From positions 1 through 27,186 of IMG/VR virus record IMGVR_UViG_3300025913_000095: a DNA stretch of 27,186 nucleotides; one strand, given 5' to 3'. The DNA comes from a virus. Position numbers and translations under genes: made by a program. Under the pieces are notes generated by a model. The model did not search any database. It was given only the letters and a program-made list of their open reading frames with translations, and was not told where the DNA came from. This document shows positions 22,529-27,186 of this stretch, piece by piece. Every line of letters begins with the position of its first letter. Position 1 is the first letter of the stretch.

Positions 22529-23197
22529 CTATCTGTCCATTTCTAAGTATTTTAATACTTCTTCTTCAACTTTTGAAGAAAATAAAACATTACTTTTTCC
22601 ATTTGTCTTTTTTCTAATTATAAACAATCCTTTATTATAAGTATAACCCTTTCTTTTTGATTTCCCTTTAACTTTAATCAAATTAGTTATTTCATTCCAT
22701 TGTCTTCCATTTTTAACACCAAAATGAATTTGTCTACTATAGGTTGGATAGAATAATTTAATATCTTCAGTGGATTTATTTTCTTTTATTAATTTCCAAA
22801 TATTTAACTTTTCTTCATTTGAAAATTTAGAAAACTGCCTACTCATTAATGATTTTCTTCTAATAATTTCTTCTTTAGAATAATTTTTTATTCCACTTCC
22901 TCCTAATCCACCATCAGAATTATTACAAAGATTAGGAATAATTTTTCTGTAAAAATCAATCCAATAAATTTCTTTTTCTTGCCAATTACTTTCATTACAA
23001 ATTTCTATAACTTCTATAATTGGAAGTAATCCAGAATTTATTAAATTGATTATCCAATTTAAAACATATCTTTTTCCTTTTGATTTTTTTGCTTCATATA
23101 TGTGCCCATATAATCTTCTTTTTATATTGGTTGTTTTACCAATATATCTAATTAACCCATTTGGGTCTTTTAAACAATAAATGTATATTTTTTTCAT
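22529..23197 (-). CDS. GIY-YIG homing endonuclease, 222 aa
   Basis: A 222-residue endonuclease. The N-terminal GIY-YIG module reads YIYCLKDPNGLIRYIGKTTN (residues 4-23, with YIY and YIG as the signature tyrosines), followed by IKRRLYGH and by Glu74/Glu76 in NWQEKEIYW. The C-terminal half is basic and likely binds DNA (YSRQIHFGVKNGRQWNEITN). Its start lies inside the broken gene at 23208-23352, so it appears to have inserted there with its flanking RNA. Ten bases near its stop (CAGATAGTCT) are complementary to AGACTATCTG just upstream of the gene. Confidence 0.88.
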   Translation of the reverse strand: MKKIYIYCLKDPNGLIRYIGKTTNIKRRLYGHIYEAKKSKGKRYVLNWIINLINSGLLPIIEVIEICNESNWQEKEIYWIDFYRKIIPNLCNNSDGGLGGSGIKNYSKEEIIRRKSLMSRQFSKFSNEEKLNIWKLIKENKSTEDIKLFYPTYSRQIHFGVKNGRQWNEITNLIKVKGKSKRKGYTYNKGLFIIRKKTNGKSNVLFSSKVEEEVLKYLEMDR

Positions 23198-23207
23198 ATA
23201 TATAAGA

Positions 23208-23352
23208 TGCAGAAAACATCAAAAAGGTTGCAAAAATATCTTCAGCAGATAGTCTAATTTCTTTATTTTCTATTAGTTAATCTAATATATCTCATCCAAT
23301 CATTGAAACAAGTAAATATTAAATCTGGATAAATTGTTTGTTTGATTTTCAT
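23208..23352 (-). pseudogene. Broken gene: frameshifted start of an unknown protein
   Basis: ATG at 23352 is two bases after the previous gene's stop. The frame encodes MKIKQTIYPDLIFTCFNDWM then RYIRLTNRK and stops at TAA (23265-23263). Directly after, the +1 frame continues in protein-like fashion with KEIRLSAEDIFATFLMFSA. The two halves read as one protein joined by a +1 shift at the A-rich AGAAAATAAAG. The frame then runs into the GIY-YIG gene in another frame and stops at 23150-23148. I see no clear remainder of the gene downstream. Alternatives are programmed frameshifting or a sequencing error. Confidence 0.55.
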
Positions 23353-23353
23353 A

Positions 23354-23554
23354 TTATAATTTTTTATCTATATAAAAGGCCCATGAAACTATTGTATTTA
23401 TTATAGAACCTATAATTATTATTGCTAAAGATATAAAAATTAAAAACATTTCATCTCTATCATAATTAAAAGTTTTTTGTATCCATCTACAATATAACGG
23501 AGAAAATTGAAATAACAAAAATGTTATTATTGTTGATATTATTGATTTTATCAT
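23354..23554 (-). CDS. Small membrane protein, 66 aa
   Basis: A 66-residue protein with two hydrophobic segments, IISTIITFLLFQFSPLYCRW and FLIFISLAIIIIGSIINTIV, separated by a charged FNYDRDEM turn, so a helical hairpin in the inner membrane. Its stop is one base before the next start, typical of coupled genes. Two-TM phage proteins of this size can be holins, but no adjacent lysis enzyme is present, so the role is open. Confidence 0.6.
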   Translation of the reverse strand: MIKSIISTIITFLLFQFSPLYCRWIQKTFNYDRDEMFLIFISLAIIIIGSIINTIVSWAFYIDKKL

Positions 23555-23568
23555 TTGTTTTAGTTTAT

Positions 23569-23865
23569 TTAATCATAAAATGCAGCAAATAATAGTAATA
23601 CAATAAATAATCCTATTACTATACCAATAAATATACCAAAACCAATATCATCAGTTTCTTTATAATATTCACCAATATATTCATTTTGTTTAGTTTCAAA
23701 CAAATATACTTTGTTATTATCAGATATTGTTAATACTGTATCAAATTTAGCTTCATCTTTTATTTTATCTACTAAAATAGGTAATTTATCTTGTTTTATT
23801 ATTGTTGGTTCTTGACATGATGTTACAACTAATGCAATCATGAACATAAATATAATTTTCTTCAT
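23569..23865 (-). CDS. Lipoprotein with C-terminal TM helix, possible unimolecular spanin
   Basis: A 98-residue protein. The N-terminus MKKIIFMFMIALVVTSCQEP is a lipoprotein signal with lipobox VTSC (lipidated Cys about 17). The last third, IGFGIFIGIVIGLFIVLLLF near 73-92, is a transmembrane helix. About 55 polar residues lie between. An outer-membrane lipid anchor plus an inner-membrane helix in one chain is the layout of unimolecular spanins (as in phage T1 gp11), which fuse the two membranes at lysis. The short middle segment and lack of other lysis genes keep this tentative. The two-TM protein immediately downstream (23354-23554) could be a partner. Confidence 0.65.
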   Translation of the reverse strand: MKKIIFMFMIALVVTSCQEPTIIKQDKLPILVDKIKDEAKFDTVLTISDNNKVYLFETKQNEYIGEYYKETDDIGFGIFIGIVIGLFIVLLLFAAFYD

Positions 23866-23915
23866 TTATTTTTAATTATTAATATTATTAATTACTAATT
23901 CATCTGAAGCTTCAA

Positions 23916-24314
23916 TTACCACCCATCACCATCATAACCCATATCACCCAAATTCATTCCAACTTCTTGATAGCTTTCATTTATTCCAGATTGCCATGAA
24001 TTTTCATTAGTATATGAGGATGATCTTTTGTTTGATGATTTATTAGAATAAGGTGGTTGAGATAATTCCCATTGTCTTTGATTCCAAGCTCTTTCAGCTT
24101 CTATTGCTTCATCAGCTATTTCTTTTAATTTAAGTTTTAATAATAGTTTAACTTCATCTGAAAACTGATGAGTTGTAACTGTTTTATTAAACCAATTTAA
24201 ATATTTATGTTGAGATGATATAAAATATACATTATCATCTAATAATGCTTCAATTGATAAACCTTTAAATTTACCAAATGGTATTTTATCTGTTAATTCT
24301 AATATAATTGACAT
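23916..24314 (-). CDS. DUF3820-like phage protein, 132 aa
   Basis: A 132-residue protein. Near the start, KIPFGKFKGLSIEALLDDNV followed by HKYLNWFN matches the P-F-G-K-x-K-G ... Y-L-x-W pattern of the small DUF3820-type domain often found in phages and beside exonucleases. A helical segment follows (KLLLKLKLKEIADEAIEAER). A Ser/Asn-rich linker leads to the acidic end LGDMGYDGDGW, which is similar in character, though not in sequence, to SSB C-terminal interaction tails. Function unknown; a nucleic-acid role is plausible. Confidence 0.7.
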   Translation of the reverse strand: MSIILELTDKIPFGKFKGLSIEALLDDNVYFISSQHKYLNWFNKTVTTHQFSDEVKLLLKLKLKEIADEAIEAERAWNQRQWELSQPPYSNKSSNKRSSSYTNENSWQSGINESYQEVGMNLGDMGYDGDGW

Positions 24315-24719
24315 GTTAGTTTATATATTAAGTTAATAATATAATAAGGATTATTATAATTGTAATGAATAAAAAGCTATAGTTTTGGATAATTATTATA
24401 AATTTAGAGAAAATTTCGCTAATAGAGAAAATAGATTATATGACCTACATCACTAGTCTAACTAAGAACATGACAATTCTGTGACAAATCTCTAAAATTA
24501 TATTAAAATATAACTAATTGATAATGAATAACTTAACTTATGACTAAAATAGAAGTTAAAATCTTTATTAAATCACTCATTATCAACTAATTAACTTAAT
24601 AATCAAACAATTATATATTAACATCTCAGGTTATAAGTCACTTAATAAAACAACTAATGTCCTCCTTTAATCATATAACTATTTGATTATCAATCATTCA
24701 CCAACACACTTGGTATCAT
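24315..24719 (-). other. 405-bp non-coding region with nested inverted repeats
   Basis: No gene is visible. It contains nested inverted repeats: TTGATAATGA (24518-24527) with TCATTATCAA (24577-24586), and inside it TTAACTT (24533-24539) with AAGTTAA (24553-24559). A second match, GACCTACATCACTAGTCTAA (24442-24461), equals the hairpin arm at 26228-26247 in 16 of 20 bases. On the minus strand AGGAGGAC also occurs near 24656-24664. It may hold a terminator plus a promoter, or an origin-like or RNA element. Confidence 0.5.
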
Positions 24720-24983
24720 TTAATAAATTTGAATAACTCTTTTAATACTATAATTAAAATTTAATAATTTAATTTCATCTAATGTAGCTTTTCTAATATC
24801 TTTATTATTAAAATCACATAAACATAATTCATTATTTAAAGTTTGATTTGTTTGTAAATTATTTCTCCACAAATAATCATCCATAATAAAAACATATTTA
24901 TCATTAATATATTTAAATCTAAAAATATATTCTCCATCGTTTAATGAATAATATTCACCTTTAATCATTTGATCTGCATTCAT
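24720..24983 (-). CDS. Small protein ending in VIQIY, 87 aa
   Basis: An 87-residue protein. MNADQMIKGEYYSLNDGEYI begins like the 25974-26168 protein (MNVEQLIIGKHYIYT), so these two are paralogues; beta strands follow (FRFKYINDKYVFIMDDYLW). It ends NYSIKRVIQIY, with tail codons GTT ATT CAA ATT TAT. The paralogue lacks the tail, indicating that the tail can be gained or lost as a unit. It is preceded by ATGA overlap with a membrane peptide. Confidence 0.7.
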   Translation of the reverse strand: MNADQMIKGEYYSLNDGEYIFRFKYINDKYVFIMDDYLWRNNLQTNQTLNNELCLCDFNNKDIRKATLDEIKLLNFNYSIKRVIQIY

Positions 24984-25075
24984 TTGTTATAAAATTTAAA
25001 GATTAATTCATGTATTAGACATAATACAAATAGAATTGTAACTAAGTCTACTAATATATTATCTAATATTACCAT
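24980..25075 (-). CDS. 31-residue membrane peptide
   Basis: ATG at 25075-25073; TGA at 24982-24980 overlaps the next ATG. The peptide MVILDNILVDLVTILFVLCL continues IHELIFKFYNK, one likely transmembrane helix. The start lies inside the end of the 25059-25226 frame (17-base overlap). Accepted because of the exact ATGA junction. Confidence 0.45.
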   Translation of the reverse strand: MVILDNILVDLVTILFVLCLIHELIFKFYNK

Positions 25076-25226
25076 ATATTCTAATATAAATGTAAATAAT
25101 ATTAAATATAACAATAATTAGAAACATAGTCCATAACACTATTAGAAACCAATTAGTTTTAAACCAATTAATTACATCAAATAATGTCAATATAAATGAA
25201 GCTGTTATTATTTTAAATGTGTTCAT
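25059..25226 (-). CDS. Small membrane protein, 55 aa
   Basis: ATG at 25226-25224 overlaps the upstream TGA (ATGA), TAA at 25061-25059. The sequence has two hydrophobic stretches, IITASFILTLFDVINWF and WFLIVLWTMFLIIVIFNIIY, so it is probably a two-helix membrane protein. No family recognised. It adds to a series of tiny membrane proteins in this part of the genome. Confidence 0.55.
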   Translation of the reverse strand: MNTFKIITASFILTLFDVINWFKTNWFLIVLWTMFLIIVIFNIIYIYIRIYGNIR

Positions 25227-25627
25227 TTAATTAGTTTTTTAATTATTAATTGATTAGAAACATATTCCTTACAAAAATTATCATAATAAAACTCTGATCC
25301 TTTAGGAATAATAGCTTTATATACAAAATCACTTTCATATGATTTGGCTTCATCTTTAGATGAATAAGAATGTAATCCTTTATTAATATAAAATATTGAC
25401 ATGCTACTACCATAGAAAGGATGTAATATTATTCCATTTTTAGTATTATTTGCACTAGACATATGAACTAATCTTCCTATTTTAACTTTGTATAACTTAT
25501 TATATTCATATTTAAATCTTTGATAAGGAGAAATTAATTCTCTATCTAATATTTTATAACAAGTTATATCTTGTTTAGCTACCCATAATGTAGCTGATTC
25601 TATGTTATTTCTTATATAAAAGCACAT
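25223..25627 (-). CDS. Conserved phage protein, 134 aa
   Basis: A 134-residue protein. It reads WVAKQDITCYKILDRELISP early on, a hallmark of a small family in Bacteroidota phages and mobile elements, and later HSYSSKDEAKSYESDFVYKA and IIPKGSEFYYDN, ending EYVSNQLIIKKLIK. The I-P-K-G-S-E-F-Y-Y segment and the final S-N-x-L strand are what I recognise of that family, whose function is unknown. Likely a compact alpha/beta domain. It is one base upstream of the 25059-25226 overlap and 1 base downstream of 25629-25886. Confidence 0.65.
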   Translation of the reverse strand: MCFYIRNNIESATLWVAKQDITCYKILDRELISPYQRFKYEYNKLYKVKIGRLVHMSSANNTKNGIILHPFYGSSMSIFYINKGLHSYSSKDEAKSYESDFVYKAIIPKGSEFYYDNFCKEYVSNQLIIKKLIK

Positions 25628-25628
25628 A

Positions 25629-25886
25629 TTAATTAGCTATTAGAAGTTTATATTTACTATTAGATCTTATATCTCCTCTATAAAACTCTAAATAAACAGT
25701 ATCATTAGATTCATAAACACCTAAAGTATCACCTTTAGTTATTTCCATAAATTCTTCTGGTAATGATAATGTCTTTAATTTAGGCTTATCAGCCTTACTA
25801 TTAATTAATAAAACTACACTAGTAAATAGAAATAATATAACTATCACTGGTGTTAAAGAATTAATTATTGTTTGTTTTGTTGCCAT
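25629..25886 (-). CDS. Membrane-anchored small protein, 85 aa
   Basis: An 85-residue protein with one N-terminal transmembrane helix (LTPVIVILFLFTSVVLLI, about 11-28) and a polar domain of about 55 residues with beta-like strands (GDTLGVYESNDTVYLEFYRG). The positive N-terminus (MATKQ) suggests the C-terminal domain faces the periplasm. Transcription into it comes past the hairpin at 25913-25933. No family recognised. Confidence 0.6.
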   Translation of the reverse strand: MATKQTIINSLTPVIVILFLFTSVVLLINSKADKPKLKTLSLPEEFMEITKGDTLGVYESNDTVYLEFYRGDIRSNSKYKLLIAN

Positions 25887-25912
25887 TTGTTTAAATATTA
25901 GATTAATAAAAT

Positions 25913-25933
25913 AATAGCCTTTAAGTAGCTATT
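25913..25933 (-). terminator. Terminator-like hairpin
   Basis: On the minus strand AATAGC (25933-25928) and GCTATT (25918-25913) form a 6-bp stem with a nine-base loop, followed by ATTTTATTAAT. It is weak but lies next to the conserved element at 25935-25965, as the hairpin at 19426-19481 does near the other copy. Confidence 0.45.
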
Positions 25934-25934
25934 G

Positions 25935-25965
25935 TGAGAACAGCACATTTAAGTGACAGTACAAC
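25935..25965 (-). repeat. Conserved intergenic element, copy 2
   Basis: Plus-strand TGAGAACAGCACATTTAAGT continues GACAGTACAAC. It matches the 19508-19539 copy in about three quarters of positions, including a TGAGAACA block, an ACATTTAAGT block and an ACAA.AC end. It lies between a gene stop and a hairpin, as the first copy does. Confidence 0.5.
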
Positions 25966-25973
25966 ATAATTAA

Positions 25974-26168
25974 TTATAATTCTTTAATACAATTTACAAC
26001 TTCAAAATCAAATAGAGAATATGTTGTAATACTATCAGTTTCATAACATCTAAACTTATAGAATGTTAATCCATCAGATACTACACCAATATATTCAACA
26101 TGAACTTCTTCATTATTATGATTTGTATAGATATAATGTTTACCTATTATTAGTTGTTCTACATTCAT
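25974..26168 (-). CDS. Paralogue of the 24720-24983 protein without IQIY tail, 64 aa
   Basis: A 64-residue protein starting MNVEQLIIGKHYIYTNHNNE, matching MNADQMIKGEYYSLNDGEYI of the 24720-24983 protein at the M-N-x-x-Q-x-I-x-G-x-x-Y positions. It ends FEVVNCIKEL, with no IQIY. Probably a small beta-barrel. The pair gives a natural comparison for what the tail does. It is separated from upstream genes by a 16-bp hairpin. Confidence 0.65.
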   Translation of the reverse strand: MNVEQLIIGKHYIYTNHNNEEVHVEYIGVVSDGLTFYKFRCYETDSITTYSLFDFEVVNCIKEL

Positions 26169-26196
26169 ATGTTTTAGTTTTTATAGATTAATACTA

Positions 26197-26248
26197 ATTA
26201 GACTAATAATGGTTAGAATCTCGTTCAATCCTCCATTACTAGTCTAAT
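26197..26248 (-). terminator. 16-bp intergenic hairpin
   Basis: On minus-strand RNA, ATTAGACTAGTAATGG pairs with CCATTATTAGTCTAAT over all 16 positions, with one G.U pair that would be an A.C mismatch in plus-strand RNA. The 20-base loop is AGGATTGAACGAGATTCTAA. This favours a function on minus-strand RNA, such as a terminator, stabiliser or regulatory element. Confidence 0.6.
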
Positions 26249-26273
26249 GTTCACTCCCCACACCAAGTATTAT

Positions 26274-26591
26274 TTATTCTCTATATTCTATTACTTTACA
26301 AATAGTTGCATTAGAATCTGATTTAAATAGATTAATTCCACTTAAACATAAAGTATCATTAATATATTTTAATTCTAACAAATCATTAACTTTAATACCA
26401 TAATGTAAATTAAGCCTACCTGAAACAGTATTAGGATCATTAACATCATGATTAATTAAATGATATTCAACTTTTAATGGAATATATTTATTAGATTTCT
26501 TAGGGTTATAAACATATAACTCACTAAAGGCTAAAACTATCAAACTGATAATTAAGTCTATTCCTGCTATTATAATCCATAGTTTTTTCAT
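26274..26591 (-). CDS. Membrane-anchored protein, 105 aa
   Basis: A 105-residue protein with an N-terminal transmembrane segment (LWIIIAGIDLIISLIVLAFS, about 4-22) and a polar domain with beta strands (KYIPLKVEYHLINHDVNDPN; LLELKYINDTLCLSGINL). It resembles the 25629-25886 protein in layout only. Its start overlaps the upstream stop (ATGA). The C-terminal domain would be periplasmic. No family recognised. Confidence 0.6.
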   Translation of the reverse strand: MKKLWIIIAGIDLIISLIVLAFSELYVYNPKKSNKYIPLKVEYHLINHDVNDPNTVSGRLNLHYGIKVNDLLELKYINDTLCLSGINLFKSDSNATICKVIEYRE

Positions 26592-26872
26592 AGATTTTTA
26601 AGTTTAAAGATTAATAATTCAATTACATTAATTCTTTGTTGCTGACCTTCAGCATCTAAAGACCACCATTCTTCCATTCTAACTCTATCAACTGGTTTAT
26701 AATCATTTAAATTGAATATAACTCTAATTTCTGTAGAATCATATATCAATCCAGTTTTATTCTCTGTTAACATTCTAATTGTTTCACAGAGATTATACTT
26801 GTTATGACTTTTAATCAATTCTAAAGCAGCTTGAAGAATAGCTATTTTCTGTTCATTTGTTATTTCTTTCAT
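26588..26872 (-). CDS. Hypothetical protein, 94 aa (internal ATG start preferred)
   Basis: I choose the ATG at 26872 (MKEITNEQKIAILQAALELI). An in-frame TTG at 26995 would extend it by 41 residues and overlap the 26985-27086 gene, but that extension (VKLIENILFKDGFWVVIDSI) looks less like the rest and starts on a rare codon. The protein is helical in the first half and contains RVIFNLNDYKPVDRVRMEEW, then a helix ending IELLIFKLKNL. No family recognised. Confidence 0.6.
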   Translation of the reverse strand: MKEITNEQKIAILQAALELIKSHNKYNLCETIRMLTENKTGLIYDSTEIRVIFNLNDYKPVDRVRMEEWWSLDAEGQQQRINVIELLIFKLKNL

Positions 26873-26984
26873 AATAAATTGATTTGTTGGAGAATAAGAA
26901 TGAGAATATATTAAATAAAGTTGAAAACATATAGAGTCAATCACAACCCAAAAACCATCTTTAAATAATATATTCTCAATAAGT

Positions 26985-27086
26985 TTAACATTCAATTAAT
27001 TCATTGAGTTCAAGATTTAGCTCTTGAATTGCTTGTTCTCTAGTAAAACCTAGTTCTAGTAAAGACAATATCTCTTGCTCAAACAT
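26985..27086 (-). CDS. 33-residue helical peptide
   Basis: ATG at 27086-27084, TAA at 26987-26985. The sequence MFEQEILSLLELGFTREQAI continues QELNLELNELIEC, one acidic amphipathic helix pair with the look of a UBA-like or short helical adaptor (L-G-F-T-R-E-Q-A). The frame fills the gap before the next gene. A short inverted repeat GCACT/AGTGC (27137-27150) precedes it within a non-coding leader. Confidence 0.45.
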   Translation of the reverse strand: MFEQEILSLLELGFTREQAIQELNLELNELIEC

Positions 27087-27186
27087 TAATTTAATGACAG
27101 AATAGTGTATGTATTGTTATTTCTGATATTTCTAAGCACTTCACAGTGCCTCCAAATGCTACTAATATAGTAATCACATGGAACTA

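Noticed and set aside
1-27186. CRISPR array, insertion sequence or integrase
   Set aside because: No regular spaced repeats, transposase or recombinase motifs are present in the window.

Overview
This is a very AT-rich stretch of a double-stranded DNA phage genome. Every gene I accept lies on the minus strand, so transcription runs from high to low coordinates. The genes are packed tightly, with many ATGA or TAATG stop/start overlaps. Starts have AT-rich leaders and almost no Shine-Dalgarno sequence, and two lipoproteins have an SC-type lipobox; both fit a host in the Bacteroidota. The replication set (family B DNA polymerase, short DnaB-type helicase, RecA/Sak4-like ATPase, ATP-dependent ligase, MoxR-type AAA+ ATPase with a VWA/HExxH partner) resembles crAss-like and related Bacteroidota phages. 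That placement is inference, because no capsid or tail gene is in the window. The standard genetic code works throughout.

Layout in order of transcription. From 27.1 to about 15.7 kb is an accessory region of small genes: membrane peptides, two lipoproteins, and many 65-100 residue proteins that look like small beta-barrels. It is broken up by non-coding segments with hairpins (26.2, 25.9, 24.3-24.7, 21.5-22.5, 19.8, 19.4-19.5, 18.3 kb). A 1.9-kb island at 21.45-23.35 kb holds a broken gene, a GIY-YIG and an HNH homing endonuclease, a terminator and structured RNA. A tRNA-like sequence lies at 17.8 kb. From 15.7 to 1.4 kb is the replication operon: PolB, a VWA/metallopeptidase-like gene split by a group I intron, four small genes, MoxR ATPase, two related proteins, ligase, small genes, DnaB-type helicase with a possible loader, a free-standing GIY-YIG endonuclease and a Sak4-like ATPase. 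Small unknown genes fill 1.4-0 kb.

Three observations stand out. First, eight unrelated-looking small proteins end in the same C-terminal tail, usually [IV]IQIY, with the codons varying at synonymous positions; this looks like a shared docking or targeting tag carried by a phage protein set. Second, a 1142-nt group I intron with a LAGLIDADG endonuclease can be spliced to the base: exons 13334-13120 and 11977-11002 join into one 396-codon frame and restore the HExxH motif. Third, several replication-operon proteins share a D-N-x-x-[LI]-[AG] helical motif, which suggests a paralogous set around the MoxR/VWA pair.
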